Of a stretch of 64,000 bases of DNA, positions 49,038 to 60,740 are shown piece by piece. Each line of letters begins with the position of its first letter. Position 1 is the stretch's first letter. The notes below the pieces were generated by a model, which ran no database searches, was not told the origin of the DNA, and saw only the letters and a list, made by a program, of their open reading frames with translations. The translations under genes and the position numbers were made by a program. The DNA comes from Candidatus Thioglobus autotrophicus. GTDB taxonomy: Bacteria > Pseudomonadota > Gammaproteobacteria > PS1 > Pseudothioglobaceae. The stretch is taken from the NCBI RefSeq assembly GCF_001293165.1, contig NZ_CP010552.1, forward strand, positions 930,001 to 994,000, read 5' to 3'.

Positions 49038-49754
49038 ATGGCAATTGGTTTAGTAGGACAAAAATTAGGTATGACGCGCTTAATAAACGACGATGGCACA
49101 GCCACGCCGGTTAGCGTTATTAAAATTGAACCTAATCGTGTTGTTCAAACAAGAACACTTGAAGTTGATGGCTATAGTGCTGTTCAAGTTACAACAGGTG
49201 CAAAAGTTAACAAAAAAGGTGAAGCTAAAGTACGTCGTGTACCTGCTGCAATCAAAGGTCATTACGCGAAAGCGTCCCAAGAAATTGGTTTAGGTCTATG
49301 GGAATTTAGAGCAGATGCAAGCGAAATTGCAGAGGCAACAAGTTTTGATTTATCTATTTTTGGTGCTGGACATTATGTTGATATCACTGGCCAATCTAAA
49401 GGTAAAGGTTTTCAGGGTGGTGTTAAGCGTCATAATTTCCAAATGCAAGATGCAACACACGGTAACTCGATCTCTCATAGAGCCATTGGTTCTACTGGTC
49501 AGTGTCAAGAGCCTGGTCGTGTATTTAAAGGTAAAAAGATGGCTGGTCACATGGGTGATGAGCAAGTTACTCAAGAGTGTTTAGAAGTCGTTAAAGTTGA
49601 CAGTGATAAAGGCGTAATCTTAGTTAAAGGATCAATTCCTGGCGCTACTAAAGGTTTTGTTAAAGTTTCATTGTCACCTAAGAAAGATAAAGTTAACGTT
49701 GAAGTAACTAAGAATATCAAAGACAATGCAGCCGCTGAGTCTGCAGAAGCGTAA
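49038..49754 (+). CDS. rplC: 50S ribosomal protein L3, with extended C-terminus
   Basis: It starts [15 protein letters not shown] and includes the conserved [13 protein letters not shown] loop that reaches toward the peptidyl transferase centre. At 238 aa it is about 28 residues longer than E. coli L3. The excess is a C-terminal tail of Lys, Asp and Ala/Glu residues (about 212-238). Confidence 0.98.
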   Translation: MAIGLVGQKLGMTRLINDDGTATPVSVIKIEPNRVVQTRTLEVDGYSAVQVTTGAKVNKKGEAKVRRVPAAIKGHYAKASQEIGLGLWEFRADASEIAEATSFDLSIFGAGHYVDITGQSKGKGFQGGVKRHNFQMQDATHGNSISHRAIGSTGQCQEPGRVFKGKKMAGHMGDEQVTQECLEVVKVDSDKGVILVKGSIPGATKGFVKVSLSPKKDKVNVEVTKNIKDNAAAESAEA

Positions 49755-49763
49755 GGTTTTAAG

Positions 49764-50378
49764 ATGAAATTAAAAGTATTAAACATAAGCACAAACAAGT
49801 CAACTACGACCGAAGTAGCTGATACTATTTTTGCAAGAGATTACAACCAGTCATTGGTTCATCAAGTTACTACTGCTTATATGGCAGGCGGTCGTCAGGG
49901 CTCTAAAGCTCAGAAGAATCGTGCTGCTGTTAGCGGTGGTGGTAAGAAGCCTTGGAATCAAAAAGGTACTGGCCGAGCTCGTGCAGGTACATCTCGTGGC
50001 CCAATTTGGCGCTCAGGTGGTGTTACATTTGCAGCACAGCCTCGTAGTTACGCTCAAAAAGTTAACAAGAAGATGTACAAAGGTGCAATCTCAGTTATCT
50101 TTTCAGAATTAGCTCGAACTGATCGTTTAAGAGTAGTTAACGAGTTTGATGTTAAGGATGCAAAAACTAAAAACATTACTGCACTTCTTAAATCACTAGA
50201 TATTAAAGATGCATTATTAATGACAGATGAGTTAGATGAGAATTTATACTTATCTTCTCGTAACCTGTACCATGTTGGTGTATGTGATACGCAAAGTATT
50301 GATCCAGTTAGCTTAATTGGTTATCAAAATGTTGTTGTTACTGAAGCTGCATTGAAGAATATTGAGGCAATGTTATGA
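49764..50378 (+). CDS. rplD: 50S ribosomal protein L4
   Basis: The 204-aa protein has [19 protein letters not shown], the loop that lines the exit tunnel. In E. coli L4 represses the S10 operon. It overlaps rplW by four bases. Confidence 0.98.
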   Translation: MKLKVLNISTNKSTTTEVADTIFARDYNQSLVHQVTTAYMAGGRQGSKAQKNRAAVSGGGKKPWNQKGTGRARAGTSRGPIWRSGGVTFAAQPRSYAQKVNKKMYKGAISVIFSELARTDRLRVVNEFDVKDAKTKNITALLKSLDIKDALLMTDELDENLYLSSRNLYHVGVCDTQSIDPVSLIGYQNVVVTEAALKNIEAML

Positions 50379-50665
50379 ATCAAGAAAAAATATTAAAAAC
50401 CTTGCTATCTCCCCTTGTTTCTGAGAAGACAGCAATGTTGTCAGCCAGCAATCAATACGCTTTTAAAGTTCGTGTTGATAGTAACAAAAAAGAAATCAAG
50501 GCAGCTGTTGAATTATTATTCGGCGTAACAGTTGAAAATGTTACAACTTCAGTTGTTAAGGGTAAGAAGAAAGTATTTAAAGGCAAGATTGGTCGTCGTG
50601 TTAATTGGAAGAAGGCAATGGTAAAAGTGTCTGAAGGCCAAATGATTGACGTTAGCGCATCTTAA
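50375..50665 (+). CDS. rplW: 50S ribosomal protein L23
   Basis: The 96-aa protein has [17 protein letters not shown] and lies at the tunnel exit, where it docks trigger factor and SRP. The start is ATGA-coupled to rplD. Confidence 0.97.
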   Translation: MNQEKILKTLLSPLVSEKTAMLSASNQYAFKVRVDSNKKEIKAAVELLFGVTVENVTTSVVKGKKKVFKGKIGRRVNWKKAMVKVSEGQMIDVSAS

Positions 50666-50674
50666 GAGAATATT

Positions 50675-51505
50675 ATGGCACAAGTAATTAAAAGAAAACC
50701 AACCTCACCAGGTAGAAGATTTGTAGTTAGCATTGTAGATAAAGATCTACATAAAGGCGCACCTTATGCACCTCTAACTGAAAGCAAAAATAGAATTAGT
50801 GGTCGTAATAACGCTGGTCGTATTACTACTCGTCATAAAGGTGGTGGCCATAAGCGTCGTTACCGTATGATTGACTTTAAACGTAATAAAGATGATATTA
50901 CAGCACGTGTAGAACGTCTTGAATATGATCCTAACCGTAGTGCAAACATTGCATTAGTATTATATGCAGACGGCGAGCGTCGCTACATCATTGCCCCTAA
51001 AGGCTTAAAGGCTGGTGATTCTGTTGTTTCAGGTGCTACAGTTGCAATCCAAAAAGGTAACGTTATGCCTTTGGCTAACATTCCTTTAGGTAGTGTTGTT
51101 CATTGTATTGAATTACAACCTATGAAAGGTGCTCAAATTGCACGTAGTGCAGGAACATCAGCACAGCTTATTGCTAAAGAAGGCAACTATGTAACGCTAA
51201 GATTGCGTTCTGGTGAAGTTCGTAAAGTATTAGCTGAATGTCGTGCAACGATTGGTGAAGTTTCTAAATCAGAGCACAGTTTAAGAAAATTAGGTAAAGC
51301 GGGCGCAACTCGCTGGAGAGGTGTTAGACCAACTGTTCGTGGTGTTGTAATGAACCCAGTAGATCACCCACATGGTGGTGGTGAAGGTAAAACAAGTGGT
51401 GGTCGCCATCCTGTTTCTCCATGGGGCACACCAACTAAAGGTTATAAAACACGTAGCAATAAACGTACCGATAAGCTTATCGTACGTCGTAGAAATAAGG
51501 GTTAA
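50675..51505 (+). CDS. rplB: 50S ribosomal protein L2
   Basis: The 276-aa protein has the conserved [16 protein letters not shown] and, near the end, [14 protein letters not shown], with the His needed for peptidyl transferase assembly. Confidence 0.99.
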   Translation: MAQVIKRKPTSPGRRFVVSIVDKDLHKGAPYAPLTESKNRISGRNNAGRITTRHKGGGHKRRYRMIDFKRNKDDITARVERLEYDPNRSANIALVLYADGERRYIIAPKGLKAGDSVVSGATVAIQKGNVMPLANIPLGSVVHCIELQPMKGAQIARSAGTSAQLIAKEGNYVTLRLRSGEVRKVLAECRATIGEVSKSEHSLRKLGKAGATRWRGVRPTVRGVVMNPVDHPHGGGEGKTSGGRHPVSPWGTPTKGYKTRSNKRTDKLIVRRRNKG

Positions 51506-51507
51506 TC

Positions 51508-51777
51508 ATGGCTAGATCATTAAGAAAAGGACCATTTGTTGACGAGCATTTAATTAAAAAAGTGTTAACAGCTCAAGATAACAATGACAGAAAACCAATT
51601 AAAACTTGGTCACGTCGCTCAGTAATCGTACCTGAGATGATTGGTTTAACAATTGCAGTTCATAACGGTAGAGCGCATGTCCCTGTAGCAATTACAGAGG
51701 AAATGATTGGTCATAAGTTAGGTGAATTTGCCTTAACTAGAACTTTTAACGGCCACTCTGGCGACCGTAAATCATAG
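51508..51777 (+). CDS. rpsS: 30S ribosomal protein S19
   Basis: The 89-aa protein starts [15 protein letters not shown] and includes [15 protein letters not shown]. It starts two bases after rplB. Confidence 0.99.
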   Translation: MARSLRKGPFVDEHLIKKVLTAQDNNDRKPIKTWSRRSVIVPEMIGLTIAVHNGRAHVPVAITEEMIGHKLGEFALTRTFNGHSGDRKS

Positions 51778-51786
51778 GTGAATGAT

Positions 51787-52122
51787 ATGAAAGAAGTTAA
51801 AGCAGTACATAAATACGCAAAAGGCTCATCTTTTAAAGTGAGATTGGTTGCGGATCAGATCCGTCAAAAGTCTGTAGAGGAAGCATTAAACATTCTCTCG
51901 TTTAGTAATAAGGGAGCGGCGAAATTAGTTAAGAAAGTATTAAATTCAGCTATTTCTAATGCTGAGCATAATGATGGACTTGATATTGACGAGTTAAAAG
52001 TAAGCAGTGTTTATATTGATGAAGGTTCAACGATGAAGAGAATTCGTCCAAGAGCTAAAGGTCGTGCAAACAGAATTTTAAAAAGAACAAGCCACATTAC
52101 TGTTGGCGTGAGTGCAGGTTAA
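51787..52122 (+). CDS. rplV: 50S ribosomal protein L22
   Basis: I use the ATG at 51787 (111 aa), which has AGGTGA five bases upstream and matches the family length. A GTG at 51778 adds three residues. It contains [10 protein letters not shown] and [18 protein letters not shown]. Confidence 0.97.
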   Translation: MKEVKAVHKYAKGSSFKVRLVADQIRQKSVEEALNILSFSNKGAAKLVKKVLNSAISNAEHNDGLDIDELKVSSVYIDEGSTMKRIRPRAKGRANRILKRTSHITVGVSAG

Positions 52123-52125
52123 GTT

Positions 52126-52818
52126 ATGGGTCAAAAAGTAAATCCAAAAGGTATTAGATTAGGTATCGTTAAAGATTGGGATTCAAAATGGTATGCCAAT
52201 TCTCAAGATTATTCTAAATTCTTATTGTCTGATATTGAAGTTAGAGATTTCTTATTCGAGAAATTAAGCTCTGCTTCCGTAAGTCGTGTGCAAATTGAAC
52301 GTTTAGCTAATAATGCTAAAGTGACAATTCACACTGCCCGCCCTGGTATTGTTATTGGTAAGAAAGGTGCCGACATTGAACAGTTGAAAGCAACTGTTTC
52401 AAAAATGATGGGAATCCCTGTTCATATTAATATTGAAGAAATTAAAAAACCTGAGCTAGATGCGCGCTTAGTTGCTGAGAATATTGCTCAACAGTTAGAA
52501 AAGCGTGTGATGTATCGTCGTGCTGTTAAACGTGTTTTAGGTAATGCGACTCGTTTAGGTGCTCAAGGTATTAAAGTAATGGTTAGTGGTCGTTTGAATG
52601 GTGCTGAAATTGCCCGTTCTGAATGGTACCGTGAAGGTCGTGTGCCATTGCACACATTTAGAGCGGACGTGGATTATTCTTCATACGGCGCACACACGCA
52701 GTATGGTGTAATCGGTATCAAAGTTTGGATCTTTAAAGGTGAAATTCTTGACCATAAAAAAGGTACATTAGATGAGGTTGCTCGTCGTGGTGCTACAAAT
52801 CAAATCGGTAAGAAGTAA
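52126..52818 (+). CDS. rpsC: 30S ribosomal protein S3
   Basis: The 230-aa protein has the KH domain GxxG loop ([13 protein letters not shown]) and the C-terminal [14 protein letters not shown] motif. It guards the mRNA entry. Confidence 0.99.
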   Translation: MGQKVNPKGIRLGIVKDWDSKWYANSQDYSKFLLSDIEVRDFLFEKLSSASVSRVQIERLANNAKVTIHTARPGIVIGKKGADIEQLKATVSKMMGIPVHINIEEIKKPELDARLVAENIAQQLEKRVMYRRAVKRVLGNATRLGAQGIKVMVSGRLNGAEIARSEWYREGRVPLHTFRADVDYSSYGAHTQYGVIGIKVWIFKGEILDHKKGTLDEVARRGATNQIGKK

Positions 52819-52831
52819 TAAGGACTGAGAA

Positions 52832-53242
52832 ATGTTACAACCTAAACGTACAAAATTTAGAAAAATGATGAAAGGCCGTAATCGCGGCCTGGCAACTGGC
52901 CACAAGGTTAGTTTTGGTGAAATCGGTCTACAAGCGACAGGAAGATGTCGCATGACTGCTAGACAAATCGAATCAGCACGTCGTGCAATGACTCGTCACG
53001 TCAAGCGTACCGGAAAAATTTGGATTCGAGTTTTCCCAGATAAGCCAATCACTAAAAAGCCTCTAGAAGTAAGAATGGGTAAAGGTAAAGGTAGTGTCGA
53101 GTATTGGGTTGCGCAAATTAAGCCTGGCCAAATGTTATTTGAAATGCAAGGTGTTGATGAAACAGTTGCAAGAGAAGCATTTGCATTAGCTGCTGCTAAA
53201 TTACCAGTCAAGACAACGGTTATTAAAAGGACGGCAATGTAA
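52832..53242 (+). CDS. rplP: 50S ribosomal protein L16
   Basis: The 136-aa protein starts [16 protein letters not shown] and has [14 protein letters not shown]. It shares one base with the rpmC start. Confidence 0.99.
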   Translation: MLQPKRTKFRKMMKGRNRGLATGHKVSFGEIGLQATGRCRMTARQIESARRAMTRHVKRTGKIWIRVFPDKPITKKPLEVRMGKGKGSVEYWVAQIKPGQMLFEMQGVDETVAREAFALAAAKLPVKTTVIKRTAM

Positions 53243-53430
53243 TGGATATTAAAGCATTAAGAGATCAAGATATCTCAACACTAAATGAAACGTTGATGAC
53301 GCTTTTAAAAGAACACTTTGAGTTGCGTATGCAGCATCGCAGTGCGCAATTAGATGACGCAACTAAATTAGGTAAAACTAAAAGATCAATTGCACAAGTT
53401 AAAACTATTATTAAAGAGAAACAAGCATGA
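53242..53430 (+). CDS. rpmC: 50S ribosomal protein L29
   Basis: The 62-aa two-helix protein is of normal length and has a conserved basic end ([13 protein letters not shown]). It overlaps rplP by one base and rpsQ by four. Confidence 0.97.
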   Translation: MDIKALRDQDISTLNETLMTLLKEHFELRMQHRSAQLDDATKLGKTKRSIAQVKTIIKEKQA

Positions 53431-53693
53431 GTGATAATAAAGTAGAACGCGTACTAACGGGTACGGTTGTAAGTGCTGGTCGTGATAAGACGATTGCTGT
53501 TCAAATCGAACGCAAGGTTAGACACCCGATTTACAAGAAATACATCAAGCGTAGCACTAAGGTTCACGCTCATGATGAAAAGAATGAATGCTCAATGGGA
53601 GACACAGTAAGAGTGGTAGAGTCAAAGCCATTTTCTAAAACTAAGTGTTGGGCGTTATTGGAAGTGGTTGAAAAATCAGTTTCAGTTGATTAA
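53427..53693 (+). CDS. rpsQ: 30S ribosomal protein S17
   Basis: The 88-aa OB-fold protein has [20 protein letters not shown] and [10 protein letters not shown]-like sequence. It is coupled to rpmC by a four-base overlap. Confidence 0.98.
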   Translation: MSDNKVERVLTGTVVSAGRDKTIAVQIERKVRHPIYKKYIKRSTKVHAHDEKNECSMGDTVRVVESKPFSKTKCWALLEVVEKSVSVD

Positions 53694-53718
53694 TATCAAA
53701 ATTTAAAGAGAGTAAGAC

Positions 53719-54087
53719 ATGATTCAAATGCAAACAAAACTTAGTGTTGCCGATAATAGCGGTGGTGTTAAGGCTATGTGTATTAAAGTTTTAGGCGGTT
53801 CTAAGCGTCGTTACGCTAATATTGGCGATGTTATTAAAGTCAGTATCAAAGAAGCTTCACCGCGTGGAAAAGTTAAGAAAGGTGATGTGTATGATGCGGT
53901 TGTTGTGCGTACAGCACAAGGCGTTCGTCGTGCAGACGGATCACGTATTCGTTTTGATAACAATGCGGTTGTTCTTTTGAATACAAAATTAGAGCCAGTT
54001 GGTACGCGTATCTTTGGCCCTGTAACACGTGAATTGCGCAACAAGCAATTTATGAAGATTGTGTCATTAGCTCCAGAGGTTCTATAA
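53719..54087 (+). CDS. rplN: 50S ribosomal protein L14
   Basis: The 122-aa protein begins [16 protein letters not shown] and has the family length. It is first of the spc group in E. coli terms. Here no clear promoter separates it from rpsQ (25-base gap). Confidence 0.99.
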   Translation: MIQMQTKLSVADNSGGVKAMCIKVLGGSKRRYANIGDVIKVSIKEASPRGKVKKGDVYDAVVVRTAQGVRRADGSRIRFDNNAVVLLNTKLEPVGTRIFGPVTRELRNKQFMKIVSLAPEVL

Positions 54088-54398
54088 TGCAAAAAATTAA
54101 ATTAAACGATGAAGTAATTATTATTGCTGGTAAGGACAAAGGTTCTACGGGCACAATTACTAAGGTTTTAGATAACAAGGTTATTGTGGAAGGTATGAAC
54201 ATTGCTAAGAAGCATGTTAAAGCTAACCCTAATGCTGGTGTAACGGGTGGCATTATTGATACTGAAATGCCTTTGGCTGTTTCAAATGTTGCGGTCTTAA
54301 ACCCAAAAACAAACAAAGCTGACAGAGTTGGTATTCGTACTGATAAAGATGGCAAAAAGGAAAGATTTTTTAAATCAAACGGCGATTCAATCGTTTGA
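54087..54398 (+). CDS. rplX: 50S ribosomal protein L24
   Basis: The 103-aa protein has the KOW motif (VIIIAGKDKGSTGTI) near the start. It shares one base with rplN. Confidence 0.98.
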   Translation: MQKIKLNDEVIIIAGKDKGSTGTITKVLDNKVIVEGMNIAKKHVKANPNAGVTGGIIDTEMPLAVSNVAVLNPKTNKADRVGIRTDKDGKKERFFKSNGDSIV

Positions 54399-54418
54399 GC
54401 AAGTTAAGGAAATAAACC

Positions 54419-54958
54419 GTGTCTAGATTACAAGAAGAATATACAAAAGTTATTAAGCCTGCGCTACAAAAAGAGCTAGGTATTAGTAACCCAATGGCAG
54501 TGCCAAAAATTGAAAAGATTACTATTAATATGGGTCTTGGAAGTGCATTGGGCGATAAAAAAGTTTTACAAAGTGCTTTGGAGGAAATGGGTCTAATTTC
54601 TGGTCAAAAAGCACTTACCTGTAATGCACGCAAATCTGTCGCTAGTTTTAAAATTAGAGAAGGCAATGCGATTGGCTGTAAAGTAACATTACGTAAAGAG
54701 AAAATGTATGAATTTCTTGACCGTCTTGTTAATATCGCTATCCCTCGTATTCGTGATTTTCGTGGTTTAAAACCTACTTCATTTGATGGCCGTGGTAACT
54801 ACAACATGGGTATTACTGAGCAAATTACGTTTGCTGAAATTGATTTTGAGAAAGTAACAAGAACTCGTGGTATGGATATTGCAATCACGACAACTGCTGC
54901 TTCTGATGATGACGCTAAGAAACTATTAGCAATGTTTAAATTCCCATTTAAAGGATAA
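54419..54958 (+). CDS. rplE: 50S ribosomal protein L5
   Basis: The start is GTG at 54419, with AAGGAA upstream. The 179-aa protein has KITINMGLG and [12 protein letters not shown]. It binds 5S rRNA. Confidence 0.98.
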   Translation: MSRLQEEYTKVIKPALQKELGISNPMAVPKIEKITINMGLGSALGDKKVLQSALEEMGLISGQKALTCNARKSVASFKIREGNAIGCKVTLRKEKMYEFLDRLVNIAIPRIRDFRGLKPTSFDGRGNYNMGITEQITFAEIDFEKVTRTRGMDIAITTTAASDDDAKKLLAMFKFPFKG

Positions 54959-54963
54959 GGAAA

Positions 54964-55269
54964 ATGGCTAAAAAGTCTATGATAAATAGAGACGTCAAGC
55001 GTTCTAAGATTGCTGAAAAGTTTCAATCTAAACGTCTTGAGTTAAAGAAAATTATTAAGAGCGTGCACTCTTCTGATGAAGAGCGCTTCCAGGCAACTAT
55101 TAAGTTGCAGGCGCTTCCACGTGATGCCTCACCAACACGCCAACGTAGTCGTTGTGGTTTGACAGGTCGTCCACATGGTTTTTACCGCAAGTTTGGTTTG
55201 GCTAGAACTAAGCTTAGAGAGCGCACTATGAATGGTGAAGTTCCGGGTTTATCTAAAGCAAGCTGGTAA
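54964..55269 (+). CDS. rpsN: 30S ribosomal protein S14, zinc-free form
   Basis: The 101-aa length and a single Cys in [10 protein letters not shown] show the long, zinc-independent version. Confidence 0.98.
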   Translation: MAKKSMINRDVKRSKIAEKFQSKRLELKKIIKSVHSSDEERFQATIKLQALPRDASPTRQRSRCGLTGRPHGFYRKFGLARTKLRERTMNGEVPGLSKASW

Positions 55270-55280
55270 GGAGAAATAAT

Positions 55281-55676
55281 ATGAGTATGTCTGATCCTAT
55301 CGCTGATATGTTAACGCGCATTCGCAACGCACAAATGGTTGAGAAGAAAGAAGTTAGTATCCCAGCATCAAATTTAAAATCTGCTATCGCAAGTGTTATG
55401 CAACAAGAAGGTTACATTGAATCTTTTTCTGTTGACGGTGAAAAAGCCGCTAAAACATTGACGATCAAACTTAAATATTTTGAAAATAAGCCGGTTATTG
55501 ATACATTACAACGTATCTCTAAGCCAAGTTTAAGAGTTTATGCTGCAAGTACTGAGATGCCAAGTGTGATGAATGGCTTAGGTATTGTTATTGTTTCTAC
55601 CCCTAAGGGTGTAATGACTGGACAATCTGCAACTACCCAAAATGTGGGTGGTGAAGTTTTGTGCAGCGTTTACTAA
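55281..55676 (+). CDS. rpsH: 30S ribosomal protein S8
   Basis: The 131-aa protein has [14 protein letters not shown] and ends with GGEVLCSVY. An in-frame ATG at 55287 could also be the start. In E. coli S8 represses the spc operon. Confidence 0.98.
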   Translation: MSMSDPIADMLTRIRNAQMVEKKEVSIPASNLKSAIASVMQQEGYIESFSVDGEKAAKTLTIKLKYFENKPVIDTLQRISKPSLRVYAASTEMPSVMNGLGIVIVSTPKGVMTGQSATTQNVGGEVLCSVY

Positions 55677-55691
55677 TATTGGAGATATCAA

Positions 55692-56237
55692 ATGTCTAGA
55701 GTAGCAAAAGCACCTATTACAATTGAATCTGGTATTGATGTATCACTATCAGGTGCAACTATAACTGCTAAAGGAAAATTAGGCCAAATGACCATGGATG
55801 TTAATTCAGCGGTTGTTGTTGCCATTAACGATAACGAAATTACATTCACCATTGCTAAAGTTGAGAAAAAGGCTGAAAAGTTAGCATGGGCTCAAGCAGG
55901 TACTGCAAGAGCAAATACTGCTAACTTGATCCAAGGTGTTTCAGTAGGTTGGGAAAAGAAGTTGTCGCTGATTGGCGTTGGTTACCGTGCCAAGGCAATG
56001 GGTAAGTCACTTGATTTGACACTAGGTTTTTCTCATCCAGTTGTTTATGCACTGCCTGAAGGTATTACTGTTGAAACACCTTCTCAAACAGAGATTGTTG
56101 TTAAGGGTATGGATAAGCAAAAAGTTGGCCAAGTGGCTGCAGAAATTAGAGCTTACCGTCCACCTGAGCCATACAAAGGTAAAGGTGTTCGTTACACTGA
56201 TGAACATGTTGTTCGTAAAGAAGCTAAGAAGAAATAA
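55692..56237 (+). CDS. rplF: 50S ribosomal protein L6
   Basis: The 181-aa protein starts MSRVAKAPI and ends with the conserved [20 protein letters not shown] precedes it. Confidence 0.98.
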   Translation: MSRVAKAPITIESGIDVSLSGATITAKGKLGQMTMDVNSAVVVAINDNEITFTIAKVEKKAEKLAWAQAGTARANTANLIQGVSVGWEKKLSLIGVGYRAKAMGKSLDLTLGFSHPVVYALPEGITVETPSQTEIVVKGMDKQKVGQVAAEIRAYRPPEPYKGKGVRYTDEHVVRKEAKKK

Positions 56238-56254
56238 TTGATAAGGTATTCAAA

Positions 56255-56602
56255 ATGAAACTTTCTAAAAAACAAGCTCGTTTAAGAAGAGCAACTAAGT
56301 TTAGAGCTCAGCACGCTGATAGAGGTACTGAACGTCTATGTGTTCATAAAACTTCTGCTCATATTTATGCGCAGATCATTAGTAGCTGTGGCACAAAGAC
56401 ACTGGCCTCTGCTTCTTCAATTACTGCCAAAGTAAAAAATGGTGGTAATGTTGATGCAGCAACGCAAATTGGTACAGCAATTGCTAAAGCAGCTAAAAAA
56501 GCTAAAGTAACTAAAGTGGCATTTGACCGTTCAGGATTCAAATACCATGGCCGTATTAAAGCATTAGCGGATGCAGCAAGAGACGGTGGATTAGACTTCT
56601 AA
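56255..56602 (+). CDS. rplR: 50S ribosomal protein L18
   Basis: The 115-aa protein has [16 protein letters not shown] and ends [20 protein letters not shown]. It binds 5S rRNA together with L5. Confidence 0.98.
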   Translation: MKLSKKQARLRRATKFRAQHADRGTERLCVHKTSAHIYAQIISSCGTKTLASASSITAKVKNGGNVDAATQIGTAIAKAAKKAKVTKVAFDRSGFKYHGRIKALADAARDGGLDF

Positions 56603-56642
56603 TCAACGGTTCAAACTAAGACAATATTAAAAGGCGACAATA

Positions 56643-57161
56643 ATGGCTGAATATAAGAAAAATAATAATAACGACGACAACGAATACATTGAAAAATTGG
56701 TCAATATTCGTCGTGTTGTAAAAGTAGTTAAAGGTGGACGTATTTTTGGTTTCTCAGCACTGGTTGTGGTTGGTGATGGCAAAGGTAAAGTAGGTTACGG
56801 TACGGGTAAAGCTCGTGAAGTGCCTGCCGCTATTCAAAAGGCAATGGACAAAGCTAAGAAAGCGATGAAAACTGTTCCTTTAGTAAATGGTACGCTTCAT
56901 TACCCAATTACTTCTAACGTTGGTGCTGCTAAAGTTTACATGCAGCCAGCTTCTGAAGGTACAGGTGTTATTGCTGGTGGACCAATGCGTAGTGTTTTAG
57001 AAGCAGTTGGTGTACATGATATTTTGGCAAAGTGTAACGGTACGCGTAATCCAATTAGTGTTGTGCGTGCAACAGTTGAAGGTTTGGCTTCAATGTCTTC
57101 ACCGTCAATGGTTGCTGCTAAGCGTGGCAAAACGGTTGAACAAATTAACGGAGAAGCATAA
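56643..57161 (+). CDS. rpsE: 30S ribosomal protein S5
   Basis: The 172-aa protein has the dsRNA-binding N-terminal motif [23 protein letters not shown]. It shares one base with rpmD. Confidence 0.99.
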   Translation: MAEYKKNNNNDDNEYIEKLVNIRRVVKVVKGGRIFGFSALVVVGDGKGKVGYGTGKAREVPAAIQKAMDKAKKAMKTVPLVNGTLHYPITSNVGAAKVYMQPASEGTGVIAGGPMRSVLEAVGVHDILAKCNGTRNPISVVRATVEGLASMSSPSMVAAKRGKTVEQINGEA

Positions 57162-57343
57162 TGGCCGCTAAGACAGTCACAGTAACATTATTAAAGAGCT
57201 TTTATGGTCGCTTACCGTCTCACCGTGCAACGGTATCTGGCTTAGGCTTAAAAAGAATTAACCACACAGTAACTCTTCAAGATACGCCAGAAGTTAGAGG
57301 CATGATCAACAAGATTGCTTACTTATTAAAAGTAGAGGATTAA
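57161..57343 (+). CDS. rpmD: 50S ribosomal protein L30
   Basis: The 60-aa protein has the typical length, and [22 protein letters not shown] is near-universal in bacterial L30. Confidence 0.97.
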   Translation: MAAKTVTVTLLKSFYGRLPSHRATVSGLGLKRINHTVTLQDTPEVRGMINKIAYLLKVED

Positions 57344-57347
57344 AAAA

Positions 57348-57782
57348 ATGTTTTTAAATACATTAGCACCTAGTGAAGGTGAAAAGAAAGATAGAAAACG
57401 TGTAGGCCGTGGTATTGGTTGTGGCTGGGGTAAAACTTGTGGCCGTGGTCATAAAGGTCAAAAGTCACGTTCTGGTGGTTTTTCGAAAGTTGGTTTTGAA
57501 GGTGGTCAGATGCCATTACAGCGTCGCCTTCCGAAGGTTGGTTTCTCATCAAGAGTTTCAATTATTACTTCTCAAGTAACTCTATCTGAAATTGATAAGT
57601 TAGAAGAGTCAGAAATTACAGTTGAAGTGTTAAAGCAGCACAACTTGGTCACTAAAAACATTAAGCGTGTTAAAGTTATGTTGTCGGGTGAGATTACTCG
57701 CGCAGTAACACTAACAGGCATTAAGGCAACAAAAGGCGCTAAGGCGGCGATTGAAGCTGCTAAAGGCTCTGTCAACGAGTAA
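57348..57782 (+). CDS. rplO: 50S ribosomal protein L15
   Basis: The 144-aa protein has the Gly-rich start ([20 protein letters not shown]) and [15 protein letters not shown]. Two Cys in the glycine-rich part are an uncommon variation. Confidence 0.97.
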   Translation: MFLNTLAPSEGEKKDRKRVGRGIGCGWGKTCGRGHKGQKSRSGGFSKVGFEGGQMPLQRRLPKVGFSSRVSIITSQVTLSEIDKLEESEITVEVLKQHNLVTKNIKRVKVMLSGEITRAVTLTGIKATKGAKAAIEAAKGSVNE

Positions 57783-57785
57783 ATT

Positions 57786-59084
57786 ATGTCCCAACCTTTA
57801 GGCCTTTCTCAAGACTTATCGAAGCGCATCCTTTTCTTATTGGGTGCGTTAATCGTTTTTAGATTAGGCACGCATATTACCATTCCATTTATCTCAAGCG
57901 CCGCATTGGCGTCTTTAGTGCAAGATCAGCAAGGCACGATCTTGGATATGTTTAATATGTTTTCAGGCGGTGCTTTAGAGCGTTTATCCATCTTCACTTT
58001 AGGCATTATGCCTTATATTTCTGCCTCTATTATTGTCACCTTAATGACATCGGTCATTCCTAAGTTAGAGCAGCTTAAGAAAGAAGGTGAAACAGGCAAG
58101 CGTAAGATTACTCAATACACACGATTAGGCACTGTTGTTTTGGCCGTGTTCCAATCTTATGGTATTTCTATTGCTTTGCAGTCTCAAAGTGCAGGCGGTG
58201 TGGCACTCGTTACTCAAGGTGGCTTTACATTTAGCATGGTGACCGTTGTCACTCTAACAACAGGCACATTATTTTTAATGTGGCTTGGTGAGCAAATTAC
58301 TGAAAAAGGTATCGGAAACGGCATCTCAATGATTATTTTTGCCGGTATTGTCTCTGGACTACCGTCTGCATTTGGATCAACTTTGTCGTTAGTGTCTACG
58401 GGCGAGTTAACCGTGATTTTGGTTGTTATATTACTCGCCATGACTTTATTAGTCACCGCTTTTGTTGTCTTTATGGAGCGAGGTCAGCGCCGTATTACAG
58501 TGAATTACGCCAAGCGCCAGCAAGGTCGTAAAATGGTTGGTGGCCAAAGTTCATACTTGCCGCTTAAGATTAATATGGCAGGCGTTATTCCACCAATCTT
58601 TGCCTCTAGTATTATTTTGTTCCCAGCGACCTTAGGTGGCTGGTTCTCACAAAGCGAGGGTTTGGGCTGGTTAGCAGACCTAACGGCTAGTATTTCTCCA
58701 GGTCAGCCGTTATACGTTATGTTTTATGGTTTAGCGATTGTATTTTTTACATTCTTCTACACTGCATTAACATTTGACTCTAAAGATACGGCTGACAATT
58801 TACGTAAATCTGGTGGCTTTATTCCGGGTATTCGTCCTGGCAAGCATTCGGCTGACTATATTGACTCTGTTATGTCTCGTCTAACAGCCTCTGGTGCAAT
58901 CTACATTACAGCAGTATGTTTATTGCCAGAATTTTTAATTTTATATTGGAACGTGCCATTTTACTTTGGCGGTACCAGTTTATTGATCATCGTCGTAGTG
59001 GTGATGGATTTTATCGCGCAAGCCCAATCTCATTTAATGTCTAATCAGTACGAGTCATTAATGAAGAAGTCCGGCTTAAATTAA
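57786..59084 (+). CDS. secY: Protein translocase subunit SecY
   Basis: This is the core channel of the Sec translocon. The 432-aa protein has ten membrane helices, opens with [21 protein letters not shown], and contains RLGTVVL and the conserved KPGQSTADYI-like stretch (here [12 protein letters not shown]). It starts three bases after rplO. Confidence 0.99.
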   Translation: MSQPLGLSQDLSKRILFLLGALIVFRLGTHITIPFISSAALASLVQDQQGTILDMFNMFSGGALERLSIFTLGIMPYISASIIVTLMTSVIPKLEQLKKEGETGKRKITQYTRLGTVVLAVFQSYGISIALQSQSAGGVALVTQGGFTFSMVTVVTLTTGTLFLMWLGEQITEKGIGNGISMIIFAGIVSGLPSAFGSTLSLVSTGELTVILVVILLAMTLLVTAFVVFMERGQRRITVNYAKRQQGRKMVGGQSSYLPLKINMAGVIPPIFASSIILFPATLGGWFSQSEGLGWLADLTASISPGQPLYVMFYGLAIVFFTFFYTALTFDSKDTADNLRKSGGFIPGIRPGKHSADYIDSVMSRLTASGAIYITAVCLLPEFLILYWNVPFYFGGTSLLIIVVVVMDFIAQAQSHLMSNQYESLMKKSGLN

Positions 59085-59099
59085 CTAAAGGTAGTAATC

Positions 59100-59213
59100 A
59101 TGAAAGTAAGAGCATCAGTTAAGAAAATTTGTAATAATTGTAAAATTATTAAGCGTCACGGCGTCGTGCGTGTGATTTGCAAAGAGCCTCGTCATAAACA
59201 AAGACAAGGCTAA
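59100..59213 (+). CDS. rpmJ: 50S ribosomal protein L36, zinc-binding form
   Basis: This 37-aa gene is easily missed. It reads [15 protein letters not shown]... and ends RHKQRQG. The zinc ligands Cys11, Cys14, Cys27 and His32 are all present. GGTAG lies upstream. It closes the spc group behind secY. Confidence 0.97.
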
Positions 59214-59219
59214 TTTCAA

Positions 59220-59248
59220 TTGACAATGTTAAGCGTGCAACGTATAAT
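59220..59248 (+). promoter_or_regulatory. alpha operon promoter (perfect sigma-70 consensus)
   Basis: TTGACA (59220-59225) and TATAAT (59243-59248) are separated by exactly 17 bases. It lies between rpmJ and rpsM and gives a leader of about 85 bases before rpsM, in which S4 could act as in E. coli. Confidence 0.92.
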
Positions 59249-59340
59249 TGCCCGTTTTTCAAATTTGAATTTTGCAAGTGTTGAAAGATGTAAATATTTG
59301 TAAAAATTAAGACTAAGAAGTAAAGGTATAAAGGAAAACT

Positions 59341-59694
59341 ATGGCTAGAATAGCGGGAATTAACGTTCCAACACACAAACACATTGTAATTGGCTTGCAG
59401 TCAATTTTTGGCATCGGTGAAACAAGATCTAAACAGATTTGTGCAACCCTTAAAATTGACCCTGCAACCAAGGTTTCAGAGATTCCTGAAGACCAGGTTG
59501 AGTTAATTCGTGCTGAAGTTGCTAAATTTGAGGTTGAAGGTGATCTTCGTCGTCAAGTAGCACTTGATATTAAACGCTTAAAAGACTTAGGTTGTTACCG
59601 TGGTGTTCGTCATAGAAAGGGATTGCCGCTTCGTGGTCAAAAAACCAAAACTAACGCTAGGACTCGTAAGGGTCCTCGTCGTTTAATTAAATAA
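59341..59694 (+). CDS. rpsM: 30S ribosomal protein S13
   Basis: The 117-aa protein starts [14 protein letters not shown] and ends with [24 protein letters not shown] precedes the start. Confidence 0.99.
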   Translation: MARIAGINVPTHKHIVIGLQSIFGIGETRSKQICATLKIDPATKVSEIPEDQVELIRAEVAKFEVEGDLRRQVALDIKRLKDLGCYRGVRHRKGLPLRGQKTKTNARTRKGPRRLIK

Positions 59695-59709
59695 TAATAG
59701 GTAGATATT

Positions 59710-60093
59710 ATGGCTAAGGCTCCAATTAAAAAGAAATCTAAAAAAGTAATAACTGATGGTGTTGCGCATATTCATGCAACATTTAATAACACCATTGTTA
59801 TGATTACTGATCGTCATGGTAATGCTGTTTGTTGGGCAACATCAGGCGGTTCTGGTTTTAGAGGTTCTAGAAAATCTACACCATTTGCTGCACAGGTTGC
59901 TGCAGGTAATTGTGGTGAAAAAGCATTAGCTTTCGGCATGAAAAACCTAGATGTACGTGTTAAAGGTCCAGGTCCTGGCAGAGACTCTGCTATTCGTGGT
60001 TTAAATGCACAAGGTTTAAAGATTCAATCAATTACAGATGTAACGCCAATCCCTCATAACGGTTGTCGTCCTTCTAAGAAACGTAGAGTATAA
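59710..60093 (+). CDS. rpsK: 30S ribosomal protein S11
   Basis: The 127-aa protein has [17 protein letters not shown] and ends [13 protein letters not shown], both family hallmarks. Confidence 0.99.
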   Translation: MAKAPIKKKSKKVITDGVAHIHATFNNTIVMITDRHGNAVCWATSGGSGFRGSRKSTPFAAQVAAGNCGEKALAFGMKNLDVRVKGPGPGRDSAIRGLNAQGLKIQSITDVTPIPHNGCRPSKKRRV

Positions 60094-60102
60094 GGATAAA
60101 TT

Positions 60103-60729
60103 ATGGCTAGATATACTGGACCAACTTGTAAATTAGCACGTCGCGAAGGCACGGACTTATTTCTAAAAAGCGGCATTAGATCATTAGATTCTAAATGTAA
60201 AATAACTCAATTACCAGGTGTTCACGGTGCAAATGCACGTCGTCAAAAAGGCACAGAATATGGTTTACAGCTGCGTGAAAAGCAAAAAGTAAGACGTATT
60301 TATGGCGTATTAGAAAAGCAGTTCCGTCTGTACTACCAGAAGGCTTCACAAAAGAAAGGCTCAACGGGTGAAAACTTATTGTCTTTACTTGAGTGTCGTC
60401 TTGACAATGTTGTGTACCGTATGGGTTTTGGTGCTACACGTGCAGAAGCTAGACAACTGGTTTCACACAAATCTATCTTGGTTAATGGCTCTATTGTTAA
60501 TATTCCTTCATATCAGGTTAGTGCCAATGACGAAATTTCGATTCGTGAAAAGGCTAAGAAACAAAGTCGAATTCAGTTGGCAGTTGAGCTTGCAGAGCAA
60601 GGTGACCAACCAGATTGGATCGATGTTGATTCTAAAGCCCTAAAAGGCCTATTTAAAAATGTTCCAGCTCGTGATGATTTGTCTTCAGACATCCAGGAAC
60701 ATTTGATTGTTGAATTGTATTCTAAGTAA
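60103..60729 (+). CDS. rpsD: 30S ribosomal protein S4
   Basis: The 208-aa protein has an S4 RNA-binding domain (about 95-160, [21 protein letters not shown]). In E. coli it represses the alpha operon. No full Cys4 zinc set is seen at the N-terminus, so this is the zinc-free form. Confidence 0.99.
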   Translation: MARYTGPTCKLARREGTDLFLKSGIRSLDSKCKITQLPGVHGANARRQKGTEYGLQLREKQKVRRIYGVLEKQFRLYYQKASQKKGSTGENLLSLLECRLDNVVYRMGFGATRAEARQLVSHKSILVNGSIVNIPSYQVSANDEISIREKAKKQSRIQLAVELAEQGDQPDWIDVDSKALKGLFKNVPARDDLSSDIQEHLIVELYSK

Positions 60730-60740
60730 GGAATTTTAAT

